Source of the DNA: Erysipelotrichaceae bacterium
GTDB lineage: Bacteria; Bacillota_I; Bacilli_A; Erysipelotrichales; Erysipelotrichaceae
DNA length: 38,535 nt
Direction of reading: 5' to 3'
Assembly (NCBI GenBank): GCA_900759455.1
Contig: CAAEVI010000150.1
Location: 1-38,535 of the forward strand
This document shows, one piece after another, positions 8,563-16,197 of this stretch. The notes under the pieces are model-generated. The model worked only from the letters and a program-made list of their open reading frames with translations, had not been told where the DNA came from and made no database searches. Within the stretch, counting starts at the first letter, position 1. Every line of letters starts with the position of its first letter. Made by a program: the position numbers and the translations under genes.

Positions 8563-8619
8563 AAAAAAAGCAGAGTGTGCAGGTGATCTTTCGATCATCT
8601 GTATGCCTCTGCTTTTTTT
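8563..8619. terminator. Bidirectional intrinsic terminator between obgE and the D,D-carboxypeptidase gene
   Basis: AAAAAAAGCAGAG (8563-8575) pairs with CTCTGCTTTTTTT (8607-8619), flanking an inner GATC-rich hairpin. Both strands end in a T run, so it can terminate obgE and the convergent minus-strand gene. Confidence 0.9.
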
Positions 8620-8629
8620 GTTCGTGTAC

Positions 8630-9796
8630 TTATGCAACACCAAGGTATTCTTCCAGCGTCAGGGAATTGTTCATGATTGTTTTTGCGGCGTTGATACCAA
8701 CGTATCGAATATGCCATGGTTCATACATATAGCCGGTAATTGATTCTTTTCCCTGTGGATAACGCAGGATAAAACCAAATTCGGCACAATGGGCAGCCAG
8801 CCATTTGCCGCGGGCAGTTTTTCCGAAATCATAATCAATATCACCGACATCGAATGCCAGACCGCTTTGATGTTCGGAATGTCCCGGCCGTGCGGAATAG
8901 CGGTCTGCAGCGGCCTGCCCGTCTCTGGCAACGTAATTTTCGTAGAGCTGCGCCTGATAATCATAGGAACGATAGCCTGATAATAAAGGCATGCTGTAGC
9001 CGGCACGGCTGGCGGCGTCCTGCAGCTTGATCAATGCATTGTATGCTGTCTGATTGGTTCCTCCATAACTGCGGGGAAGCGCGTATTGTTTATTGACCAG
9101 CAGGATGCCTTTGATGTATGTTGGCTGTATCGTTGAAGAAGATGATCCGGATGATGCTGTTGTCTTATCTGATGAAGATGAGGAATCTTTGGATGGCTGC
9201 CTGTTTACGATGACTTGATATTCGGCACTGCTTTTATTATCACTGCTGTCTTTTGCCTGAATCGTAACTGTATATGTTCCCGGTGTATCCGTATCGATTT
9301 TATGCTCAATCGTATAACCGGCCTTTTCCTTGCTGTCATCTGTAAGCAGCGGCAAGCTGCCGTCGACAGGATCACTGACCGACTGGATGTTGTCTGCCGG
9401 ATCAAAAGCAGATCCGCTTTCGATCGTCACTGTTTCCTCCTTTAATACGATTTCTGGCGGCTGTGTGTCTTTGACTGTGACAGTACAGGAGAATTCACGC
9501 TCAATGCCGTTTTTGGTCATTCGAAACAGCAGCTTTTGTTCTCCTTTCTTTTTGGTATCGAGTTCAGGAAGCTTTGTCAGGGTGCCGCCTTCATGTGATT
9601 GAATCAGATCTTTTGCCTGTATCTCGCTTCCGTATTCGATTGTCTCCGGTATATTGAATTCCATTTTCATATCATCATATATTTTTCTGCGCTGCTGCAT
9701 GTCCATGCGCCAATATAACAGACAGATGACAGATAAGGTCAGTATGACGGAAAGAACGATGATCACTATTTTTTTCTTTTTATTTCTCTTGAACAT
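8630..9796 (-). CDS. Membrane-anchored D-alanyl-D-alanine carboxypeptidase, VanY/M15B family, with Ig-like domain
   Basis: A 388-residue exported zinc peptidase that would trim the terminal D-Ala of peptidoglycan stem peptides. It has a lysine-rich N-terminus and one membrane segment (about 9-29). Residues about 45-195 look like bacterial Ig-like modules of the DUF5011 type (VTVKDTQPPEIVLKEETVTI; DTPGTYTVTIQAKDSSDNKS). A Ser/Thr linker covers about 200-220, and the M15B domain covers about 225-388. Zinc ligands are visible in SEHQSGLAFDVGD (H309, D316) and EPWHIRYVG (H362). It is a single gene, with no vanR/S/H/A/X neighbours, so a housekeeping role (DacB or LdcB-like) is likelier than glycopeptide resistance. 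The start has GGGAGGGATCCTT upstream. Confidence 0.9.
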   Translation of the reverse strand: MFKRNKKKKIVIIVLSVILTLSVICLLYWRMDMQQRRKIYDDMKMEFNIPETIEYGSEIQAKDLIQSHEGGTLTKLPELDTKKKGEQKLLFRMTKNGIEREFSCTVTVKDTQPPEIVLKEETVTIESGSAFDPADNIQSVSDPVDGSLPLLTDDSKEKAGYTIEHKIDTDTPGTYTVTIQAKDSSDNKSSAEYQVIVNRQPSKDSSSSSDKTTASSGSSSSTIQPTYIKGILLVNKQYALPRSYGGTNQTAYNALIKLQDAASRAGYSMPLLSGYRSYDYQAQLYENYVARDGQAAADRYSARPGHSEHQSGLAFDVGDIDYDFGKTARGKWLAAHCAEFGFILRYPQGKESITGYMYEPWHIRYVGINAAKTIMNNSLTLEEYLGVA

Positions 9797-9816
9797 AAGG
9801 ATCCCTCCCTGCTTTC

Positions 9817-9845
9817 ATTTTATATAGAGTGAAATCCTTTGTAAA
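9817..9845 (-). promoter_or_regulatory. Promoter of the D,D-carboxypeptidase gene
   Basis: Read on the minus strand, TTTACA (9840-9845), a 17-base spacer and TAAAAT (9817-9822) lie just upstream of the ribosome binding site of the carboxypeptidase gene. Both hexamers are one base away from consensus. Confidence 0.7.
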
Positions 9846-9922
9846 GACGATTGCGGAAAAATTACCATATTATTATCTTTGTGTTTAGCTGTATAAGTTA
9901 GGATATGTTCTTTGCGCAATGA

Positions 9923-9931
9923 TGTTATAAT
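9923..9931 (+). promoter_or_regulatory. Extended -10 promoter of nudC
   Basis: TGT-TATAAT at 9923-9931 is a consensus extended -10 element, 24 bases before the start of nudC. I see no good -35 at the usual distance, which fits an extended -10 promoter. Confidence 0.65.
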
Positions 9932-9955
9932 AAAAAGACGAAGGAAGGGGAAAAT

Positions 9956-10777
9956 ATGATACAGGATATAAAGCCGCATCATTTTTATAATCAATATGAA
10001 CCGAAAACACCGCTGCCGAATGATCATGTGTTGTTGTATCAAAAAGGCCTTATCTTTATGCAGGAGCAGGGAGCAGTGCCTTATGTAAAAGACTTACATT
10101 CATCTGATCGGCGTCAGCTGCAGTATTTGTTTTCAATCGATGAAAAAGCTTATTTTACATTACTGCAGAAACCGCTCTGTCTGCCTTCGGGCTATGCGTT
10201 TCATCCGATTCGCTCGCTGAGAGGACTGCCGCATGCGGCAGAGAAGATGGCAGGAGCAAGCGGCTATCAGTTGTGGTCCTGGTATCAGTCCAGACAGTTT
10301 TGCGGCAGCTGCGGAAACCGGCTTCAACATGATCAAAAGGAACGAATGTTGTATTGTGATCACTGCGGGGCTATGGAATATCCGAAAATATGTCCGGCCG
10401 TCATTGTTGCGATTGTAGACGGAGATGAGATGGTCTTGACCAGATATGCGGGAAGAAGTTATCAGAAAGACGCGTTGATTGCCGGATTCTGTGAAATTGG
10501 CGAGACACTGGAAGATACCGTACGCCGGGAAGTAATGGAAGAAGTCGGCCTGCGGGTAAAAAATATTCGTTATTATAAAAGTCAGCCATGGTCTTTTACC
10601 GATACCCTCCTGTCGGGATTTTTCTGTGAAATCGACGGAAGCCAAAAGATCATTCTGGATGAACGAGAGCTGGCACAGGCCCGGTGGGTGAAACGGGAAG
10701 ATATACCGGAAGATGAGGAACATGTTTCGCTGACAGCTGAAATGATGACATATTTTAAAAGGCACGGAGCGTTTTGA
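9956..10777 (+). CDS. nudC: NAD(+) diphosphatase / NAD-decapping Nudix hydrolase NudC
   Basis: A 273-residue NudC-like Nudix enzyme. It hydrolyses NAD(H) to NMN(H) and AMP, and in other bacteria removes NAD caps from RNA 5' ends. The domain order is an N-terminal domain (1-115), a four-cysteine zinc ribbon (CGSCGN to CDHCGAMEYPK), and a Nudix box GFCEIGETLEDTVRREVMEE followed by VGL, which fits GX5EX7REUXEEXGU. The NudC-specific downstream motif SQPWPFPxS appears as SQPWSFTDT, a partial match. It is monocistronic or read together with xth, 68 bases downstream. Confidence 0.92.
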   Translation: MIQDIKPHHFYNQYEPKTPLPNDHVLLYQKGLIFMQEQGAVPYVKDLHSSDRRQLQYLFSIDEKAYFTLLQKPLCLPSGYAFHPIRSLRGLPHAAEKMAGASGYQLWSWYQSRQFCGSCGNRLQHDQKERMLYCDHCGAMEYPKICPAVIVAIVDGDEMVLTRYAGRSYQKDALIAGFCEIGETLEDTVRREVMEEVGLRVKNIRYYKSQPWSFTDTLLSGFFCEIDGSQKIILDERELAQARWVKREDIPEDEEHVSLTAEMMTYFKRHGAF

Positions 10778-10797
10778 TGTGTTTTCCGGTTTATTTA

Positions 10798-10806
10798 TGT
10801 TAGAAT
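10798..10806 (+). promoter_or_regulatory. Extended -10 promoter of xth
   Basis: TGT-TAGAAT at 10798-10806 lies 39 bases before the xth start codon. It is one base from a consensus extended -10, with no clear -35. Confidence 0.5.
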
Positions 10807-10845
10807 ATCGATACAGTAAAGAACAAAACGAGGAGGATGAAGAAA

Positions 10846-11601
10846 ATGCGTCTTGTTTCATGGAATGTAAACGGGCTTCGTGCCTGTATCAATAAAGGTT
10901 TTTATGATTATTTTAAAGAAAGCGATGCGGATATCTTCTGCTTGCAGGAGACAAAGATGCAGCCGGGTCAGGCGGAAATCATCAGCGAAGGGTATCATCA
11001 GTATATGAATTCAGCGGTGCGAAAAGGATACAGCGGAACAATGGTTTTTGCCCGACAGGAACCGCTGCAGGTGACTTACGGTCTGGGGATGGAGGAACAT
11101 GATCAGGAGGGACGTGTCATCACATGTGAATACGAATCATTTTATCTGGTGACATGTTATACACCGAATTCAAAAGAAGGTCTTGCGCGGCTGGATTACC
11201 GCATGCAGTGGGAAGATGACTTTCTTGCCTATCTTAAACGACTGGATGAAAAAAAACCGGTCATCCTCTGCGGAGACCTGAATGTAGCTAAAGAAGAAAT
11301 CGATCTGAAGAATCCGAAAACAAATCGCCGCAATGCCGGATTCAGCGATGAGGAACGTGAGAAGATGCGCACCTTGCTGGCAAACGGTTTTACGGACACT
11401 TTCCGCTATCTGTATCCTGATCTGGAAGGTGTTTACTCCTGGTGGAGTTATCGTTTTAATGCACGTAAAAACAATGCAGGATGGAGAATTGATTATTTTA
11501 TCGTTTCAGACCGCCTGAGAGACAAGATCGTCGATGCAAAGATCCATACTGATATCATGGGCAGCGATCATTGTCCGGTCGAACTTGAAATCGCATTGTA
11601 G
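10846..11601 (+). CDS. xth: Exodeoxyribonuclease III / class II AP endonuclease
   Basis: A 251-residue ExoIII/APE-family nuclease for base excision repair: it cleaves 5' to abasic sites and trims 3' blocked ends. Family motifs are visible: SWNVNGLRACINKGF at the N-terminus, FCLQETK with the metal-binding Glu, VILCGDLNVA, the WWSYRFNARKNNAGWRIDYF segment, and the terminal GSDHCPVELEI with the catalytic Asp-His pair. An in-frame ATG at 10837 directly abuts AGGAGG (10831-10836) with no spacing, so the ATG at 10846, nine bases downstream, is the better start. Confidence 0.96.
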   Translation: MRLVSWNVNGLRACINKGFYDYFKESDADIFCLQETKMQPGQAEIISEGYHQYMNSAVRKGYSGTMVFARQEPLQVTYGLGMEEHDQEGRVITCEYESFYLVTCYTPNSKEGLARLDYRMQWEDDFLAYLKRLDEKKPVILCGDLNVAKEEIDLKNPKTNRRNAGFSDEEREKMRTLLANGFTDTFRYLYPDLEGVYSWWSYRFNARKNNAGWRIDYFIVSDRLRDKIVDAKIHTDIMGSDHCPVELEIAL

Positions 11602-11649
11602 AATTTTGCCGGATGTGAATGCTGCTGGCAAAAAAACGAAGAAAGAAAC

Positions 11650-11688
11650 AAAAAGAGGGTGCACAGCTGAGCGAAACTCTCTTTTTCT
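11650..11688 (+). terminator. Intrinsic terminator after xth
   Basis: AAAAAGAGGGT (11650-11660) pairs with ACTCTCTTTTT (11676-11686) with one G-U pair, followed by further pyrimidines. It lies about 50 bases after the xth stop. Confidence 0.8.
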
Positions 11689-11766
11689 TGTGTTGCAGGG
11701 AATGTGCGGCATCTGCAAGGGAGAAGATGTGAAGGACGAATCAAATCTGTTTTTTCTCAGGAAGCA

Positions 11767-11775
11767 TGTTATAAT
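11767..11775 (+). promoter_or_regulatory. Extended -10 promoter of ruvAB with a very short leader
   Basis: TGT-TATAAT at 11767-11775 is a consensus extended -10, only 15 bases before the ruvA ATG. A normal start-site distance would place the transcript start inside or just before the AGGTGATGG ribosome binding site. Confidence 0.65.
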
Positions 11776-11790
11776 AGACGAGGTGATGGC

Positions 11791-12372
11791 ATGATAGCAT
11801 TTGTGAAAGGAACTGTATACAGTACGTCAAGTGATTCTTTGGTGGTTGAAAACAATGGAATCGGCTATCGGATTTATGTGGCTAATCCTCAGCTTTTCCG
11901 TATCAGCAGCGAAGTCATCTTGTACACTTATCAGCAAGTAAGGGAAGATGATATCTCTTTGTTCGGCTTTGAAAGCATGGAGGGTTATGAAATATTTTTG
12001 CGGTTGATCTCAGTAAAAGGAGTAGGCGCACGGACAGCGTTAGGTATGCTTGCGGCCTGTTCGCCGCAGCAGATGATCTCTGCGATTGAAAACAATGACA
12101 TCAAGGCACTGAAGGCATTGCCCGGCATCGGTGCAAAGACAGCATCTCAGATTGTGCTGGATCTGAAAGGAAAACTGATCGAAGAAGGCCGTGAGACAGA
12201 GAAAACGCTGAATGCCGAACTGGAGGATGCAATGGAAGCTCTGAAAGCTCTCGGCTATAAGAACAATGAACTGAATGCAATTCGAAAAGAACTTTCGGTC
12301 ATGGAGCCGCTCAAGTGTGATGCATATATACGCAAAGCACTGAGCCTGTTGGCAAAGAAAAGCGGGGTATGA
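11791..12372 (+). CDS. ruvA: Holliday junction branch migration complex subunit RuvA
   Basis: A 193-residue RuvA that binds four-way DNA junctions as a tetramer and loads RuvB for branch migration. Domain I is an OB fold ([20 protein letters not shown]). Domain II has two helix-hairpin-helix motifs ([15 protein letters not shown] and [20 protein letters not shown]). Domain III, at the C-terminus, is the RuvB-contacting bundle ([20 protein letters not shown]). The start at 11791 is preceded by GAGGTGATGGC; the open frame upstream is not conserved. The stop overlaps the ruvB start codon as ATGA. Confidence 0.97.
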   Translation: MIAFVKGTVYSTSSDSLVVENNGIGYRIYVANPQLFRISSEVILYTYQQVREDDISLFGFESMEGYEIFLRLISVKGVGARTALGMLAACSPQQMISAIENNDIKALKALPGIGAKTASQIVLDLKGKLIEEGRETEKTLNAELEDAMEALKALGYKNNELNAIRKELSVMEPLKCDAYIRKALSLLAKKSGV

Positions 12373-13400
12373 GAATGGAACGTATCGTATCAAATGAAAT
12401 GGAAGCGATGGATGAGGGAGAAATCTGCCTTCGTCCTCAGACATTGAAGGAATATATCGGACAAAGACAGCTGAAGGAAAATCTGCGTGTTTTTATCGAT
12501 GCTGCGAAACAGCGCCAGGAAGCGCTTGATCATGTATTGCTGTATGGGCCGCCGGGTCTGGGAAAAACAACGCTTTCCTATATCCTTGCCAATGAAATGG
12601 GAGGCAAGCTGAAAGCAACCAGCGGTCCGTCGATTGAAAAAAGCGGCGATCTGGCCGCTATTTTATCCACTTTGGAGGCGGGAGATGTATTGTTTATCGA
12701 TGAAATTCACCGGCTGCCGAAACAAGTGGAAGAGATTCTTTATCCGGCGATGGAAGATTATTGCATTGACATTGTGGTCGGAAAGGACAGTGCGACCGTG
12801 CGAAGCATTCGTCTTGATCTTCCTCCGTTTACTTTGGTCGGTGCAACGACCAGGGCAGGAGATCTGACAGCACCGCTTCGTGATCGTTTCGGCATCAGTG
12901 CACAGCTGGAGTTTTATGAACTGTCAGATCTTGAAAAAATCATTCGACGAACTGCACATGTGATGAATACTGAGATCGATGCGGAAGCGGTTCATGAGAT
13001 TGCTCTGCGTTCCAGAGGAACACCGCGTATTGCGAACCGTCTGTTTCGCCGTGTACGAGATTTTGCACAGGTGCTGAATGACGGCGTTGTATCCAAAAGC
13101 GTGGCTGCAGATGCTTTGGATCGCTTAAAGGTCGATCATCTTGGTCTGGACAGTGTCGATCACAAATATCTGAAGGGCATCATAGAACGCTTTAAGGGGG
13201 GACCGGTCGGTCTGGAAGCAATTGCCAGCTCGATCGGCGAAGAAAGCATGACGCTGGAGGATGTGTATGAACCATACCTGCTGCAGATCGGCTTTATCAA
13301 CCGTACGCCCCGCGGCCGTGTCGTAACTGAAAAAGCGTATGCCCATTTCGGCTACGTACATCATGATGATCTATTCTCTTTTCAACAGAATGATCAATGA
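12369..13400 (+). CDS. ruvB: Holliday junction branch migration DNA helicase RuvB
   Basis: A 343-residue AAA+ motor of the RuvAB branch migration complex. Walker A is [14 protein letters not shown], Walker B is LFIDEIHRL, sensor 1 is [10 protein letters not shown], and the arginine-finger region is [10 protein letters not shown]-terminal winged helix follows, ending near [21 protein letters not shown]. The start codon overlaps the ruvA stop by 4 bases; an ATG 6 bases downstream is a possible alternative. The last 7 bases overlap the 3' end of a convergent minus-strand gene. Confidence 0.98.
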   Translation: MRMERIVSNEMEAMDEGEICLRPQTLKEYIGQRQLKENLRVFIDAAKQRQEALDHVLLYGPPGLGKTTLSYILANEMGGKLKATSGPSIEKSGDLAAILSTLEAGDVLFIDEIHRLPKQVEEILYPAMEDYCIDIVVGKDSATVRSIRLDLPPFTLVGATTRAGDLTAPLRDRFGISAQLEFYELSDLEKIIRRTAHVMNTEIDAEAVHEIALRSRGTPRIANRLFRRVRDFAQVLNDGVVSKSVAADALDRLKVDHLGLDSVDHKYLKGIIERFKGGPVGLEAIASSIGEESMTLEDVYEPYLLQIGFINRTPRGRVVTEKAYAHFGYVHHDDLFSFQQNDQ

Positions 13401-13738
13401 GGACGCAGCGAAAAAACGATCATAGAGGCTGCTAGCCACAGCAGGCTGTGTGCGCAAAGGTGGATCCAGCGAATGTTCTCGCCGATTAAAAAAGATGAAC
13501 CTGCCAATAGCAGTGATACGAAAAGTGCTTGAAAAAGCGCTTTTTTTTCTATGAAAAAGCCAAAACATAGACCGCCGCATAAAAAAGAAAGATAACCGCA
13601 GATCAGCAGCAAGATGTCATATACATTTTTATTGATAACAGAACCGGCGTATAATGCGGAAAAAATAACAGAAAATAGAAACAGAAGACAAAAAAGAATG
13701 ATGATGGAATACAGATATGGACGAAGCTGTCTTTTCAA
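13394..13738 (-). CDS. yrzE: Small integral membrane protein, YrzE / TIGR04086-like
   Basis: A 114-residue hydrophobic protein with about four membrane segments (residues about 10-30, 40-60, 66-84 and 90-110). It resembles the TIGR04086/YrzE family, whose gene in B. subtilis lies beside yrbG and near spoVB and secDF, as here. The function is unknown. The upstream AGGTGA fits a TTG start at 13738 with five bases of spacing; a GTG nine bases upstream (13747) overlaps that site and is less likely. The gene runs opposite to its neighbours and its 3' end overlaps ruvB by 7 bases. The family assignment rests on length, topology and neighbourhood rather than on a sharp motif. Confidence 0.65.
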   Translation of the reverse strand: MKRQLRPYLYSIIILFCLLFLFSVIFSALYAGSVINKNVYDILLLICGYLSFLCGGLCFGFFIEKKALFQALFVSLLLAGSSFLIGENIRWIHLCAHSLLWLAASMIVFSLRPH

Positions 13739-13780
13739 TGATTTCACCTCATTTCAGGATATGTCGGAAAGGCGGAATTT

Positions 13781-14449
13781 ATGACGGAAGAAATCGGCCT
13801 GTATGCGGAACTGATCTTTAAATGCATTATTGTATATTTTGTGATTATATTTGCCCTGCGCATGATGGGAAAAAGGGAAGTAGGGGAATTAAGCGTTTTC
13901 GATATAGTTATTTATCTGATCATGTCAGAGCTTTTGGCAATATCGATTACGGACTTGAAAGCGAGCATCTTTCGTTCGCTTTTTCCCATTGCCACATTGG
14001 CCCTGCTGCAAATTGGCATTTCATGGATCTTGCTGAAGAGCAAACGTCTGCGTGATCTGTTTGACGGAAAAGCCGTCATACTGATCGAAAACGGGCAGCT
14101 GAATCAGCATTTGATGAGAAAAGAACGATACAGCATTGATGACCTGATGTCACAGCTTCACAGCAAAGATCTTTCCAGTCCGCAGGAGGTCGCATTCGCT
14201 ATTTTGGAAAATAACGGGACACTGTCAATTCTGCCCAAAAAGGAATGTCTAGTGAAATGGCCGGAACCATTGATCAGTGACGGAAATGTATGTCAGGAGG
14301 CACTGGCATCGATCCAAAAGGACGAAGAATGGCTCCTGAGAGAACTTCGTTATCAGGGCGTCGATTCTTTCGGCGAAGTGTTTTTGTGTCTGATTCAGAA
14401 AAACGGTCTGTATGTCATCAAACAGCATTTGCGTGAGAACGACGTTTGA
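13781..14449 (+). CDS. yrbG: DUF421 membrane protein (YrbG/YetF-like)
   Basis: A 222-residue DUF421 protein. Three membrane helices occupy the first about 85 residues, including the family signature ALRMMGKREVGELSVFDIVIY. A cytosolic alpha/beta region follows, with GKAVILIENGQL, the RYSIDDLMSQLHSK segment, and NNGTLSILPKKE. Relatives (YetF, YdfS, YrbG) are membrane proteins, some spore-associated in Bacillus, with no settled biochemical role. Its place between a YrzE-like and a SpoVB-like gene matches B. subtilis yrbG. The start lies behind AAAGGCGG. The 3' end overlaps the convergent flippase gene by 32 bases. Confidence 0.85.
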   Translation: MTEEIGLYAELIFKCIIVYFVIIFALRMMGKREVGELSVFDIVIYLIMSELLAISITDLKASIFRSLFPIATLALLQIGISWILLKSKRLRDLFDGKAVILIENGQLNQHLMRKERYSIDDLMSQLHSKDLSSPQEVAFAILENNGTLSILPKKECLVKWPEPLISDGNVCQEALASIQKDEEWLLRELRYQGVDSFGEVFLCLIQKNGLYVIKQHLRENDV

Positions 14450-15734
14450 TGAAAAAATAAAGCAGCCGTGCCGCGTGCAGAATGGTTGTGATCATCATTC
14501 CACCGCTTAAAGCAAACAACAGGGCGTTCTCTTGAAAATAGGAAGCAAGGAAACAGACGGATGCCAAACGAAAGCAGGAACCTAAAAGTGTGTCTGTAAA
14601 AGCCTGCGAACTCATTGAACAGGCATGAAGCAGGGAACTGAGCGGCGGTTGAAGCGAATAAAGCAAAAAAGGAAGAGAGAGCAGACGGAGCTGATGGGAT
14701 CCTTTTGTCGTGTGATAAAACAATTGGAAAAGCTGTTCATGAAAAAAGAAGCAGAGAAGACTGTATCCGATACCAAAACAAAGGCAGCATGAAAGGATCA
14801 TCATGCAGCTTTTTTTTGCCTGTCGGTTTTGACGGTGAGCTAAAGCATAACTGAAGGCGGGCAGAAGATAGTTGCTGAGGGTGATGCTCAAAAAACTAGG
14901 CATAGTCAAAAGCGGCAGTGTATAGCCGTTGAGCGAACCATATGCTTTGATCAATACAGGCTTCAGACTTTCCGAGACAAATACAAGCATCAGGATCGGC
15001 TCCAGAAAATAGGTAAGGGAACCGCTGATCCTGCTGCCCATCATCGGCATGGAAATCTTGAGCACTTCACGGATGTCTGTGCGATTTACCTGTTTTAAAG
15101 CTTTAGGCAGCACGACGACATGATGATATGAAAATTTTAAATGCAGCATCATGTAAAGACAGCTGGCAATCTCACCGGCACAAACACTGTACATGGCAGT
15201 CACAGCCAGATCGATCGGATCATGGGGCATCGTATAGGAAAAACAAATGATCAAAAAAAGGATTCGAGCGGCTTCTTCATAAAGCTGAGTGGCATTGGCC
15301 TGATAATGGTGCTGGATGCCGTAAAGGTATCCTTTGAGTACCCCGCTGAGCGCCACAGCGGGAAGAAGCGGAAGGATCGCCTGAAGAATGGGGATCAGCT
15401 TTGTTTCATGCAGCAGATCATGAGCAAGGAACGGGATCGCAGCACTGTAGAGAAGGATGACAGCGGTCACTGTGACAGCTGTGATGACGGCACTTGCATA
15501 AAGCGGAACGCGGGGATTACTTCTTTGTGCGCTCAATTTGCTGAGAGCGCCGGGGATTCCCTGCTGTACCATGCTGATGAGAAAGACCATGGTCGGAGCT
15601 GTCAGAGAATAATAATTCATGGCTTCATTGCCGAGCTTGCGAGCCAGCAGGATACGTACGAGAAAAGAAAGAATCTTTGCCAGTACAGAGATATAGATCA
15701 AATGGAAAGCAGATACAAAGACTGTTTTTTTCAT
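14418..15734 (-). CDS. SpoVB-like polysaccharide/lipid flippase (MOP superfamily)
   Basis: A 438-residue multi-pass membrane protein of the polysaccharide transport family, within the MOP exporters that include SpoVB and MurJ. These move lipid-linked precursors across the membrane; SpoVB acts in spore cortex synthesis. About 12-14 hydrophobic segments are visible. Family-like features are ILSFLVRILLARKLGNEAMN near the N-terminus, the VQQGIPGALSKLSA loop, and KISMPMMGSRISGSLTYFLE. The start at 15734 is set by AAGGATGATG upstream; the frame is open 117 bases further but unconserved. The B. subtilis spoVB gene sits in the same neighbourhood on the secDF strand, whereas here it is inverted. Spore-specific function is not proven by the sequence. 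Confidence 0.82.
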   Translation of the reverse strand: MKKTVFVSAFHLIYISVLAKILSFLVRILLARKLGNEAMNYYSLTAPTMVFLISMVQQGIPGALSKLSAQRSNPRVPLYASAVITAVTVTAVILLYSAAIPFLAHDLLHETKLIPILQAILPLLPAVALSGVLKGYLYGIQHHYQANATQLYEEAARILFLIICFSYTMPHDPIDLAVTAMYSVCAGEIASCLYMMLHLKFSYHHVVVLPKALKQVNRTDIREVLKISMPMMGSRISGSLTYFLEPILMLVFVSESLKPVLIKAYGSLNGYTLPLLTMPSFLSITLSNYLLPAFSYALAHRQNRQAKKSCMMILSCCLCFGIGYSLLCFFFHEQLFQLFYHTTKGSHQLRLLSLPFLLYSLQPPLSSLLHACSMSSQAFTDTLLGSCFRLASVCFLASYFQENALLFALSGGMMITTILHAARLLYFFIKRRSHANAV

Positions 15735-15761
15735 GGCATCATCCTTATAAGACAGTGTATG

Positions 15762-15797
15762 TGTGCCGTGTCTGTATATGATAAAAGAGCCGGCACA
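15762..15797 (-). repeat. Inverted repeat in the upstream region of the flippase gene
   Basis: TGTGCCG (15762-15768) and CGGCACA (15791-15797) form a 7-bp stem with a 22-base loop, 28-63 bases upstream of the flippase start. There is no T run after it in the direction of the gene, so it is not a simple terminator. It could be an operator or an RNA hairpin. Confidence 0.4.
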
Positions 15798-15850
15798 AAA
15801 AAATGTGAATTGAATTTCGGATGAATGTTTCATACAAATAAAAAAATACA

Positions 15851-15879
15851 TTCAAAAGAAGCAGGATTAATGATATAAT
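15851..15879 (+). promoter_or_regulatory. Promoter of the comN-secDF operon
   Basis: TTCAAA at 15851-15856, a 17-base spacer and TATAAT at 15874-15879 preceded by TGA, giving an extended -10. It lies 34 bases before the ComN-like start codon. Confidence 0.75.
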
Positions 15880-15912
15880 TAAAAAGCTATATTCAGGGGA
15901 GGGCTGTACGTA

Positions 15913-16197
15913 ATGGACAATCTATTACAAAATCACTATATTCAATTGGCCATTCACTTGCAACTGCGCCGATTACAGCGTGAGCAGCTGGCTTCTCTGA
16001 CATATCAACATTTGGAGGATACGCTTCGCGGACTGATCTGGAAGAAAAAAGTTCCGGAAAATCTCTATGATGCAGTAGATGACATTCTCAACTTGAGCGT
16101 AGGGGAGATTGTAGCTTATCTGACAAGACAGGTCATCATCATGGGAAAAACTGCAGATATTGATGAAGTGTATCGCAAAATTGGAGGAATGGAGTAA
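15913..16197 (+). CDS. comN: ComN/YrzD-like post-transcriptional regulator family protein
   Basis: A 94-residue protein matching the small family named post-transcriptional regulator (ComN, formerly YrzD), whose B. subtilis member affects comE mRNA and is recruited by DivIVA. The conserved core here is LEDTLRGLIWKKKVPENLYD followed by AVDDILNLSVGEIVAYLTRQ. The neighbourhood agrees: in B. subtilis yrzD also lies between spoVB and secDF. Its stop codon overlaps the secDF start by one base (TAATG), so the two are translationally coupled. The assignment combines length, core motif and synteny; function in this organism is inferred. Confidence 0.75.
   Translation: MDNLLQNHYIQLAIHLQLRRLQREQLASLTYQHLEDTLRGLIWKKKVPENLYDAVDDILNLSVGEIVAYLTRQVIIMGKTADIDEVYRKIGGME

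Noticed and set aside
7774..8643. A 289-codon open frame on the minus strand
   Set aside because: It lies antisense to obgE, whose protein is fully conserved, and its translation shows no family motif or ribosome binding site.
8630..9796. Glycopeptide resistance (vanY) locus
   Set aside because: Only a VanY-type domain is present. No vanRS, vanHAX or vanW genes are nearby, so a housekeeping carboxypeptidase is the simpler reading.
10160..10861. A 233-codon open frame on the minus strand
   Set aside because: Antisense to nudC, which has intact zinc ribbon and Nudix motifs; no start signal or family match.
15141..15824. A 227-codon open frame on the plus strand
   Set aside because: Antisense to the SpoVB-like flippase. 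Its translation is low in hydrophobic structure and has no motif.
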